Origin: Terriglobia bacterium
GTDB taxonomy: Bacteria > Acidobacteriota > Terriglobia > Terriglobales > Acidobacteriaceae
Reading direction: 5' to 3'
DNA length: 64,000 nt
NCBI GenBank assembly: GCA_020073015.1
Contig: JAIQFZ010000011.1
Location: forward strand, 1 to 64,000
How positions within the stretch are numbered: the stretch's first letter is position 1; each line of letters starts with the position of its first letter. The position numbers and the translations under genes are program-made. Below, piece after piece: positions 37,888 to 45,268 of this stretch. Below the pieces are notes generated by a model. That model did not search any database and was not told where the DNA came from. It worked only from the letters and a program-made list of their open reading frames with translations.

Positions 37888-39706
37888 CTTCCAGCCGGCA
37901 TTCCTCCGGAGACTTATCCGCGCGCAGGCCCATGAAGACTGGGGCCCGGAGTTTCATGCCGCCTTCGGCGGTCTCGTGGGTCCACTCGGAGAATTTGATT
38001 TCGGCGACGAGTTCGGGGCGCACGAAGTGGACTTCGCGCAGCGCGGCAACCTCGCCGTAGAACGGGTTCTCCTTCGTCTCGAGCGGGCGCAGAGAATTGG
38101 AGACATCTTTCAACGTTCTCTGATCGAAGCCGGTTCCCACCTGGCCTACGTGGATGAGGCGGTTCTGCTTCTCATACAGTCCTAACACCAGCGCACCGAA
38201 ATGCTCGCGGCTGCCTTCGGGATCGGTGTAGCCTCCGATGACGCATTCCTGGCTCGCGGTGATTTTGATTTTCAGCCACTCGCTGGAGCGTTTCTCATCG
38301 TACGTACTGCTGCGCTTCTTGGCGACGATGCCTTCGAGGCCGCGCTGCCGGGCGGCTTCGAAAAGGGCAATCCCTTTCTCGGGATAGTGATCGGAAAAAT
38401 GAACGACGACGCTGTTCTCGATCACGGATTGCAGTTGTTGCTTGCGCTGCTCCAGGCTGACTCGGCGCAGGTCCACGCCGTCGAGGTAGAGCAGATCGAA
38501 TGCGTAATAGATGACTGGAACGCCCTCGCGTCCGGGGAGCCGGCGTTTGCCGGGTTGGAATCCGGTGCGCTGCTGCATCAGGCTGAAGGAGGGGCGGCCC
38601 TGATCGTCGAGGGCGACAATTTCTCCGTCGAGGATGGCGCGCTTGGCTTTTACGAACTGGGGCAGGTCGCCGAGTTCGGGGAATTGTGAGGTGAGGTCGT
38701 TCTGGCTGCGCGAGACCAGGCGCAGGTTTCCTTCGTCGAGGAAGGCCACGGCGCGGTAGCCGTCCCATTTGATTTCGAACAGCCAGTTGGGGTCGTCGAA
38801 GGGCTTGGCGGCGGCGGTCGCTAGCATTGGATGGATAGTCGTGGGCATGGGGCGCGGGGTGCCCCCGGCCAAATTCTTTACCACAGAGGACACAGTGGGC
38901 ACAGAGGACTTCTTCTTGGTTGCGCTGGGCAGATGGCCGTCAGCGGCGGGTAATTGCGGTTTCTCTTGTCTAATCTTGCCCTTCTCTGTGTCCTCTGTGG
39001 TGAGGGATTTTTTGCGGTCGGCGCGGGCCACGGCGTCGGCGAGCCAGGCCGCTTTCAGTCTTCCTCGCGTAGCGGGGCGGCTGCTTTTCCATTGTGCGGA
39101 GCCTTCGTCGCCGGCGATCTGCGCCATTGTGCGATCGGTGACGACTGAGGTTTCATATGCCTCGATGTCGAATCCGGCGACGACGTGATGGTCTTTCTTC
39201 TTGATCAGAAGCCACTCGGTACCCTTGCTTCCGGGGCGTCGGCCTTTGATACGCACGAGCGCAAAGTCTCCGTTGAGGCGCTTCCCTTTCAGGCGAAATT
39301 TAAGGTCGCCCTTCGCGAGCATGGCGATGGCTTCTTTTTCCGTACCCGGGAGGTACTCGCCTTTTATGGGAATCGGGGAGAGCGGCTCCCATTTGCCGAC
39401 GTCCCAGACCATCACCGTCCCGGCTCCGTAGTTGCCCTCGGGGATGGTGCCTTCAAAGTCGAAGTATGAGACAGGATGATCTTCGACCTGCATGGCTAGA
39501 CGTTTGTCGGCGGGATCGAGCGATGGGCCTTTCGGGACGGCCCACGATTTCAGCACACCTTCCATTTCCAGGCGGAAGTCGTAGTGCAGGCGGGTGGCGT
39601 CATGCCGCTGGACCACAAAACGGTGCTGCGACTGCTTTTCGAACTTGGGCGGAGGCTCGGGAGTTCCTTCAAAGCGGCGCCTTCGTTTGTATTCGTCAAG
39701 CGACAT
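37865..39706 (-). CDS. ligD: ATP-dependent DNA ligase of the LigD type (phosphoesterase plus ligase, no polymerase)
   Basis: LigD-type ligases seal double-strand breaks in bacterial end joining. The 613-residue protein has an N-terminal 3'-phosphoesterase domain (HDATRLHYDFRLEMEG, EGTIPEGNYGAGTVMVWD, residues about 1-170) and a C-terminal ligase domain with nucleophile Lys in LFEIKWDGYRAV (Lys 313), DGEIVALDDQG and a late GLEGIVAKK. No archaeo-eukaryotic primase-type polymerase domain is present, and no Ku gene lies in the window. Residues 235-276, in the linker, are encoded by an in-frame inverted pair of 9-bp repeats (see 38878-39003), giving LTTEDTEKG and SSVPTVSSVVKN. Domain order is phosphoesterase then ligase. 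A separate LigD polymerase may exist elsewhere. Confidence 0.93.
   Translation of the reverse strand: MSLDEYKRRRRFEGTPEPPPKFEKQSQHRFVVQRHDATRLHYDFRLEMEGVLKSWAVPKGPSLDPADKRLAMQVEDHPVSYFDFEGTIPEGNYGAGTVMVWDVGKWEPLSPIPIKGEYLPGTEKEAIAMLAKGDLKFRLKGKRLNGDFALVRIKGRRPGSKGTEWLLIKKKDHHVVAGFDIEAYETSVVTDRTMAQIAGDEGSAQWKSSRPATRGRLKAAWLADAVARADRKKSLTTEDTEKGKIRQEKPQLPAADGHLPSATKKKSSVPTVSSVVKNLAGGTPRPMPTTIHPMLATAAAKPFDDPNWLFEIKWDGYRAVAFLDEGNLRLVSRSQNDLTSQFPELGDLPQFVKAKRAILDGEIVALDDQGRPSFSLMQQRTGFQPGKRRLPGREGVPVIYYAFDLLYLDGVDLRRVSLEQRKQQLQSVIENSVVVHFSDHYPEKGIALFEAARQRGLEGIVAKKRSSTYDEKRSSEWLKIKITASQECVIGGYTDPEGSREHFGALVLGLYEKQNRLIHVGQVGTGFDQRTLKDVSNSLRPLETKENPFYGEVAALREVHFVRPELVAEIKFSEWTHETAEGGMKLRAPVFMGLRADKSPEECRLEEAVPSSE
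38878..39003. repeat. Inverted 9-bp tandem repeats inside the ligD coding sequence
   Basis: The arm at 38878-38909 holds units like CACAGAGGA, CACAGTGGG, CACAGAGGA; the arm at 38981-39003 holds the reverse complement (TCTGTG, TCCTCTGTGG). The 9-nt period keeps the reading frame. The same CACAGAGGACACAG word family is common in intergenic repeats of other bacteria. Confidence 0.8.
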
Positions 39707-39716
39707 GGTGGGTATT

Positions 39717-39751
39717 GTAGTTGGTGGTTGCTGGTTTCTGGTTGCTCGTAA
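39717..39751. repeat. Heptamer tandem array between ligD and the beta-lactamase-like gene
   Basis: Five units: GTAGTTG, GTGGTTG, CTGGTTT, CTGGTTG, CTCGTAA. It lies 10 bp upstream of the ligD start on the divergent strand. Confidence 0.78.
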
Positions 39752-39819
39752 GAGTCTCAGGCAACCGCAGCATGGTAACGCAAAGGCCGTATACTGGTGC
39801 GGTTTCCGAGGAATTGTCT

Positions 39820-41223
39820 ATGAGAATCATGCGTCGAATGCGGACGCCCATCTGCGTTCTTGGTTTTCTGTCCCTATCGCTCCTGACGACACAAGCACAG
39901 TCAGCGGTCCCGGCCGACCTGCGCGAGAAAGTCGACACGATTGCCCGCAACACACTGGCCAGCACTGGCGTCCCGAGCGCCTCGATTGCAGTCGTTCAGA
40001 ATGGTGCGATCGTTTATCTGCAGGCTTATGGTGACGGCCGCATCGAACCGCGGACTCCGGCTGCGCCCGTTATGCGCTACAGCATCGGGTCGATCAGCAA
40101 GCAGTTCACGGCGGCGGCGGTGCTGCTGCTGGCGGAACAGGGAAAGCTTTCTCTCGACGATCCGGTGTCGCGCTTCGTGCCCAATCTCACGCGCGGCAAC
40201 GAAGTCACGATCCGTCAACTGCTCTCGCACACGTCGGGATATCAGGATTACTGGCCGCAGGACTACGTGCCTCCGTTCATGCTGCAGCCCGTTACTGCGG
40301 ACACGATTCTGGACCGGTGGGCACGCAAGCCGCTCGATTTCGATCCCGGAACCCAGTGGCAGTACAGCAATACCAACTTCGTCATTGCGGGTCTGATCGT
40401 GGAGAAGGCGAGCGGTGTGCCTCTGCTGCAATTTCTCAGCCAGCACATCTTTACTCCGCTTCAGATGAAGAGCGTCATGAATATCGACCAGGAGCGACTC
40501 ACCGACACCGACGCAACGGGATACCTGCGCTACGCACTCGGACCGCCGCGAATCGCACCGAAAGAGGGCAAAGGCTGGCTGTTCGCGGCGGGTGAACTGG
40601 CGATGCCTGCCGAGGATTTGGCCAAGTGGGACATCAGCTTGATTAATCAGACTGTGCTCACCCCCGCTTCGTACCGGCAGATGGAAACCGAAGTCGTCCT
40701 GAAGAATGGCTTGGGCACGCGCTATGGCTTTGGGGTAGACGTACGGCAGGAGTTGGGTCTGCGTGCCATCGAGCACGGCGGCGAAGTTTCCGGCTTCACC
40801 GCGCAAAACCTGGTTTTTCCGGATGCGCGGGTCGCGGTGGTTGTACTTGCCAATCAGGACTCGGTCGACGCGTCGAGCGCCATTGCACGCAAAGTTGCTG
40901 CGCTGCTTTTCCGCGACGCCGACGCCGGCAAGCAGGAAGACCAGGCCCGCGAAGTGTTTCGAGCGCTGCAGCAGGGGAAGATTGATCGCACGCTGTTCAC
41001 TGACAACTGCAACAGCTATTTCAGCGATCAGGCCCTGAAGGATTTCGCGAGCAGCCTGGGGCCGCTGGGAGCGCCGGCGGATTTCTCCCAGACCGCGAAA
41101 CAAGAGCGCGGCGGAATGACGTTCCGGCTCTTCGAAGTACGCTTTCCGCAAAAGACCGTCGATGTGTGGGAGCGCGTGATGCCGGACGGGAAGATTGAGC
41201 AGTATCAGGTAAGCGCGAAATAG
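39820..41223 (+). CDS. Secreted serine beta-lactamase/esterase-like hydrolase (class C fold)
   Basis: The ATG at 39820 follows GAGGA and gives a signal peptide (RTPICVLGFLSLSLLTTQAQ). The 467-residue protein has the SxxK motif SISK (Ser about 91), YSN (QYSNTNF) and the HGG triad (IEHGGEVSGF), as in class C beta-lactamases, DD-peptidases and esterases. The C-terminal 100 residues are an extra alpha/beta domain (AREVFRALQQGKIDRTLFTD). Without the pattern of a true beta-lactamase active-site loop, esterase or peptidase activity is as likely as drug hydrolysis. It is divergent from ligD and precedes the Nudix gene by 15 bp, so they may be one transcript. Confidence 0.85.
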   Translation: MRIMRRMRTPICVLGFLSLSLLTTQAQSAVPADLREKVDTIARNTLASTGVPSASIAVVQNGAIVYLQAYGDGRIEPRTPAAPVMRYSIGSISKQFTAAAVLLLAEQGKLSLDDPVSRFVPNLTRGNEVTIRQLLSHTSGYQDYWPQDYVPPFMLQPVTADTILDRWARKPLDFDPGTQWQYSNTNFVIAGLIVEKASGVPLLQFLSQHIFTPLQMKSVMNIDQERLTDTDATGYLRYALGPPRIAPKEGKGWLFAAGELAMPAEDLAKWDISLINQTVLTPASYRQMETEVVLKNGLGTRYGFGVDVRQELGLRAIEHGGEVSGFTAQNLVFPDARVAVVVLANQDSVDASSAIARKVAALLFRDADAGKQEDQAREVFRALQQGKIDRTLFTDNCNSYFSDQALKDFASSLGPLGAPADFSQTAKQERGGMTFRLFEVRFPQKTVDVWERVMPDGKIEQYQVSAK

Positions 41224-41238
41224 CGGGCATCCGTTTCC

Positions 41239-41679
41239 ATGAACCGCGAATATCCCGAGGTCCCGTTTGTCGGTGTAGGTGCCGTGATTGTTGAACACGG
41301 CCGCGTCTTACTGATCCGGCGCGGACAGCCGCCCCTGCTGGGAGAGTGGTCGCTGCCGGGGGGCGTGTTGGAGTGTGGCGAAACGTTGCGGGAGGCGACG
41401 GTTCGCGAAGCTCGTGAGGAGAGCGGACTGGTGGTGGAAACGGTCGACATGCTGGGTGTGTACGAGCGCGTGATTCGCAGCGACGATGGGCGGGTGCGGT
41501 ATCACTATGTGCTGATCGATTTTTTGTGCCGTCCGATCGCGGGAGAGTTGAAAGCGGGCAGCGACGCCAGCGAAGCGCGCTGGTTCACGACAGAGGATTT
41601 GCCCGGCGCGAACCTCTCCGCGGACACTCTTGAAGTGATCTGCCGGGGCTTCAGATTCCAGACAAATCGGTCAGCTTAA
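41239..41679 (+). CDS. Nudix hydrolase
   Basis: The 146-residue protein carries the Nudix box in the form GGVLECGETLREA followed by TVREAREESGL, matching Gx5Ex7REUxEExGU, with a beta-strand opening (VGVGAVIVEHGRVLLIRRGQ). It hydrolyses a nucleoside diphosphate linked to another group; specificity is not readable. The hydrophobic LIRRGQPPLLGEWSLPGG stretch is typical of ADP-ribose/NADH-type Nudix proteins. The stop overlaps the stop of the convergent methyltransferase gene in a shared TTAA. It follows the beta-lactamase-like gene closely. Confidence 0.9.
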   Translation: MNREYPEVPFVGVGAVIVEHGRVLLIRRGQPPLLGEWSLPGGVLECGETLREATVREAREESGLVVETVDMLGVYERVIRSDDGRVRYHYVLIDFLCRPIAGELKAGSDASEARWFTTEDLPGANLSADTLEVICRGFRFQTNRSA

Positions 41680-42743
41680 CTTGCGGGCACCTCCGCCTCA
41701 GTCGGGATTTGAGCTTTGTTCTTCGTCTGCATCGGTACCCATTCGGTCGCGAACTCCAGATGGGGCTTGTGCGCATAAATCCAGAGGTGCCAGCCCCAGC
41801 GTGAGGCCAGCCGGTTCTGGACCGCTCGGGGCAACACTTTTCCGATGCCAGGCAGCCAATTGGGATTCCAGAACATGACTTCGGTTCTGACCTTACGAAA
41901 CTGCCAGAACATTTCTCGCGCCGAAGCCCTTGAGAACACCTGCGAAAGTGGATTATCCGGCCCGTCCGTGTTTCGGTTGAGAATGTTCTGCATCTCGAGG
42001 TAGGCACGTGGATCTTGCTGGAAGAGCTCCGCATGCCGCCGCAGATCTTCCATCGATTCGCCAAATATTCTTTTCGCCAACCTGAGGCCCAAGTCAGTCT
42101 TCAGCAGGTGTGCGCGCAAACGGCGGACCAGTCGCAGGTTGACCTGATAGTTGAACGACTCGCGATGGTAGAGCATGATCGCGGCGCAACCGCCGGGAGA
42201 AAGCACACGATATATCTCCCGGATGGTCCGGGCGGTGTCCGGTGTATGGTGAAGGACGCCGTGGGAATAAACGAAATCAAACGACCCATTCGCGAAGGGC
42301 AGGTTTTCGGCGTCGCCCTGGGTAAACGATCCCTTCAGCTCCGCCAGTTGAAAACGCCGGCGCGTGAGGCTCACTGCCGCGTTGGTCAAGTCCATCGCGG
42401 TGTAACGTGCGCCAGCGCGGGCAAAGAGTTCAGCCTCGCTGCCACATCCGCACCCGATTTCGAGCACCCGCTGGCCCTTTGTTTTCTCGAAGCCTACGGT
42501 CGATCGCAATCGAGGATGCACCTTGTAGCGGTGTTCGTCGAGAGTCCTGTAGAACGCAGGGGTCCCCAACGGCTCCTTGGTGAACCACGAGTCGCACGGC
42601 GAACTCTGCCAAAACGTTTGCACCCGTTGTTTGACGTTGGATTGAGTTGCGGCTGAATCGTGCGGAACGAGAGGAGAGGTAAAGTTACCACGGAACCCGG
42701 CCGCTGGGACAGGCCGAGGGCCAACTGCTAGCAACGTTGCCAT
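41676..42743 (-). CDS. Class I SAM-dependent methyltransferase
   Basis: The ATG at 42743 is chosen over an upstream TTG at 42755. The 355-residue product has a methyltransferase motif I (RVLEIGCGCGSEAELFA, residues about 92-108), motif II YTAMDLTNAAV, post-II NLPFANGSFDFVYSHGVLHH and PDTARTIREIYRVLSPGG, the common Methyltransf_11 order. A short N-terminal extension (about 40 residues) precedes it. The C-terminal 130 residues are a helical extension. The acceptor is unknown. It ends convergently with the Nudix gene, and a TIR-bearing element lies about 80 bp upstream of its start. Confidence 0.85.
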   Translation of the reverse strand: MATLLAVGPRPVPAAGFRGNFTSPLVPHDSAATQSNVKQRVQTFWQSSPCDSWFTKEPLGTPAFYRTLDEHRYKVHPRLRSTVGFEKTKGQRVLEIGCGCGSEAELFARAGARYTAMDLTNAAVSLTRRRFQLAELKGSFTQGDAENLPFANGSFDFVYSHGVLHHTPDTARTIREIYRVLSPGGCAAIMLYHRESFNYQVNLRLVRRLRAHLLKTDLGLRLAKRIFGESMEDLRRHAELFQQDPRAYLEMQNILNRNTDGPDNPLSQVFSRASAREMFWQFRKVRTEVMFWNPNWLPGIGKVLPRAVQNRLASRWGWHLWIYAHKPHLEFATEWVPMQTKNKAQIPTEAEVPAS

Positions 42744-42825
42744 AGCACACCCCAAGTCTCTGGACCCGATTGGCGAACTCCGGGCCGAGATGGGGCATTA
42801 TAGGACTACTGATTTGATAAGGGTA

Positions 42826-42962
42826 CTGGAAGTGGTTTCAAAAATCGGTTTTGGGAAGGGCACGGCTTCAGCCGTGCCACCAAGAGCCGCCAACAATTGG
42901 GGCTTCAGCCCCTGAGGGTCGGCTTTCTTAACCCTCAAAAGTATTTTTGAAACCAGTTCTAG
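42826..42962. mobile_element. 137-bp element with 20-bp terminal inverted repeats (MITE-like)
   Basis: The left end (42826-42845, ending GGTTTCAAAAAT) is the reverse complement of the right end (42943-42962) with 18 of 20 positions matching. The interior contains two hairpins, GGCACGGCTTCAGCCGTGCC and GGGGCTTCAGCCCC, and no transposase. It sits between two minus-strand genes. Confidence 0.65.
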
Positions 42963-43009
42963 CAGGAACGGGACGAGCAAAGTGCCGGCTTTCAACTTCA
43001 GCGCATCAA

Positions 43010-44125
43010 TCACTCCGCCATTTTCGCTAAGTGCACCGGAAAGCCCGTCTTCGGCAGTAGCGAGGTCAGCTCGAAAACCTTGAAGCCATCGCCGGTGATT
43101 TCGGTCTGGCGATAGACTCCGGGTTCGGTGTCGGCGGTCTCGTGGCGTCCCTGGAGATCATCGAGGAACTTCTGTGCTTGTTTAATGCTGACTTCTCCAC
43201 CTTTGACGCGAGTTACAACGGCCTCGGTCGCATACGAGCGAACGAGTTTGGGCCAGTATTTCTGGAATAACTGCGTGCTCGCGAAGATATCGGCCCACAC
43301 CACGTCGCCATTCACGGCAACCACGACTCCGACGGCATTCTTCTCGCGGAGCTGGCGGATCACGCTCTCGTAGTTGCGCTGTACGGGTTCGGCGACAGCG
43401 TTCACTTGCTTCTGAACTTCCTTGTTCTCCATGACACGTGCATAAGAAGTGGTAGAGTTCACCGCGGGAGCGGCTCCAGTGACCTCAACCGTCTCGGACA
43501 TAGCCTGCTGTGAACTACGAACGCTGTCCCAAACCTGCTGCTGATTCTTCGCGACCATGGCCTTGCTGCGCACTGTCGGAGAGGCGAGCAAACCCCCGAC
43601 CGCTCCGCCGGACGACGTGTTGAACTCGTACTTCCCGTTCGCCGCCACCCAGCGCCCTGGCTCCACGCAGAACACACTCAAATCCACGGGGTCACTTTCG
43701 GCGGGCACGATGCGGTCTTTGCCGATCACACGGTCCTGCTTGCCACCGGTTACAATCTCGCCCGCCAGGAGTAACAATGGACGCTTAGAGTTATTCACCA
43801 ACATCAGCCGGTTTACTTCCGCGTCCCGCACGGGGTGCATCATGTCAGGTATCCCCGGGCGGCGGCGAATCAATCCGCGCGCCTGCCCGGCTTCGGTCAC
43901 GACCACATCCCCGGAGCGGAGGCCCTCGTCGAGGGTAATGAATTCGCTAGTATCGAACGACTTGTTGGCAACCACAGGAAAGACCGTCAGGTTGCCGCTG
44001 CGAATGGGGTTGAGGAGCGTGTAGTTCGACCCTGGCGCCACTTCACCTGCCTGTAACAGGCCCGGAACAACGATAGCCGCCAGCACCAGCAAAGCGATCC
44101 CTGCAAAGACCACGGCAAGCCGCAT
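43010..44125 (-). CDS. ARPP-1-like exported protein with a TonB-receptor-like linker
   Basis: The ATG at 44125 has a TGGAGG ribosome site and gives an N-terminal hydrophobic segment (VVFAGIALLVLAAIVVPGLL). The 371-residue protein contains the ARPP-1/DUF6569-like core, notably RPLLLLAGEIVTGGKQDRV and IGKDRIVPAESDPVDLSVFC. Residues about 210-228 read SETVEVTGAAPAVNSTTSY, resembling the start of the linker found after carboxypeptidase-regulatory domains in acidobacterial TonB-dependent receptors. The same motif occurs in the anti-sigma protein encoded by the neighbouring divergent operon. The family's biochemical role is not known to me. It is divergent from the ECF sigma gene, with 195 bp between. 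Confidence 0.72.
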   Translation of the reverse strand: MRLAVVFAGIALLVLAAIVVPGLLQAGEVAPGSNYTLLNPIRSGNLTVFPVVANKSFDTSEFITLDEGLRSGDVVVTEAGQARGLIRRRPGIPDMMHPVRDAEVNRLMLVNNSKRPLLLLAGEIVTGGKQDRVIGKDRIVPAESDPVDLSVFCVEPGRWVAANGKYEFNTSSGGAVGGLLASPTVRSKAMVAKNQQQVWDSVRSSQQAMSETVEVTGAAPAVNSTTSYARVMENKEVQKQVNAVAEPVQRNYESVIRQLREKNAVGVVVAVNGDVVWADIFASTQLFQKYWPKLVRSYATEAVVTRVKGGEVSIKQAQKFLDDLQGRHETADTEPGVYRQTEITGDGFKVFELTSLLPKTGFPVHLAKMAE

Positions 44126-44320
44126 AAAGAGCCTCCAGATACCGAAGACACCCATCCCTTTGCGCGCGTTCCTGGGAGTGCCCCGGCACGGCTGGCCGGC
44201 GCGTGCCGGGGTACGCAATCTGCGAGTCTTCCAGGAGAGTGTTTGGTTGCCTCGCTGGTTGAAGAACGTACGAATTCCACGGACTTGCGTCTAAAAAATT
44301 GCTAGCATCCTCACAGGGAT

Positions 44321-45268
44321 ATGCCAGGGTCCACCCAATCCGGCCAGGAAGAGGACGTAAAGCAGAGCCTTTATCAGCGTAGCGGGGCGGCGGTGTATGG
44401 TATGAGTACCGCGGAGTTTGCGGCCATCCTAGAGGAAATTCAACGCAAGTATCTGCCCGGCGCTGCGACCGAACAGGCGGCTGAGTTCTGCGCAAGTTTG
44501 CGGCTGGAAGAATTGGCGCTGGCGCGCGCCTGCGCCGCGGGCCATGAACGCGCGTGGCAGGACTTCATCAGCCGCTACCGGCAAAAGCTGTATGGCATGG
44601 CCCTTCATCTTACCCGCGATAGTGAACATGCATCAGAATTGGCCGATTCGCTCTTCGCGGATCTGTACGGATTGAACATGCGCAGCGATACTCGGGAGCC
44701 GGGTGCTGAGGCCGCGCACGTTCGGCGCTCCAAGCTGATTTTCTACACCGGGCGAGGCTCGCTTGAGGGCTGGTTGCGGACGGTGATGGCGCAGGAGTTC
44801 ATTAATCGGTATCGCAAGCAAAAGCGTACGGTCAGCCTGGAAGAACAGACCGAGGAAGGGGTGCAGTTTGCAGCAGCTGCGCCCGAGCCAGCGTGCTCGC
44901 CAGACCGGCGGCTGGAATCGGCCACGGATCAGGCGCTGGCGGAACTGTCGTCCGAGGATCGCTTTGTGCTGGCGTCGTACTATCTGGATGGGCGGACACT
45001 GGCCGAGATTGCGCGTACGCTCGGGCTGCATGAGTCGAGCATCAGCCGCCGACTCGACCGCGTCTCGGACGGGCTGCGGAAGCGCATTCTGGCGGGGCTG
45101 CGGGAGCGAGGTATGAGCCATGCCCAAGCCACCGAAGCGCTGGCTACGGATGTGCGGGACGTCCAGCTCGATCTCCGCGGACGCCTCATGCAAGATTCCA
45201 AAGCGCAATCGTTCTCTATAAGAAAGGTCTCCGCGAAAGACGCGGGCAGCGACGGGAACCATGCCTGA
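44321..45268 (+). CDS. ECF RNA polymerase sigma factor
   Basis: The 315-residue protein has sigma region 2 (ACAAGHERAWQDFISRYRQK, then LYGMALHLTRDSEHASELAD) and region 4 (LAELSSEDRFVLASYYLDGR, with a HTH at LAEIARTLGLHESSISRRL, about residues 225-250). It is longer than the usual ECF factor (about 180-200) because of an N-terminal extension of about 65 residues and a linker of about 80 residues between the two regions. The ATG at 44321 has a weak AGGGA. The stop overlaps the start of the anti-sigma gene by 8 bp. Its target promoters are not identified; an autoregulated promoter may lie upstream. Confidence 0.88.
   Translation: MPGSTQSGQEEDVKQSLYQRSGAAVYGMSTAEFAAILEEIQRKYLPGAATEQAAEFCASLRLEELALARACAAGHERAWQDFISRYRQKLYGMALHLTRDSEHASELADSLFADLYGLNMRSDTREPGAEAAHVRRSKLIFYTGRGSLEGWLRTVMAQEFINRYRKQKRTVSLEEQTEEGVQFAAAAPEPACSPDRRLESATDQALAELSSEDRFVLASYYLDGRTLAEIARTLGLHESSISRRLDRVSDGLRKRILAGLRERGMSHAQATEALATDVRDVQLDLRGRLMQDSKAQSFSIRKVSAKDAGSDGNHA

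Noticed and set aside
42798-43013. 71-codon frame across the TIR-bearing element
   Set aside because: Its sequence is made of the hairpins and inverted ends of the element, not of protein-like text.
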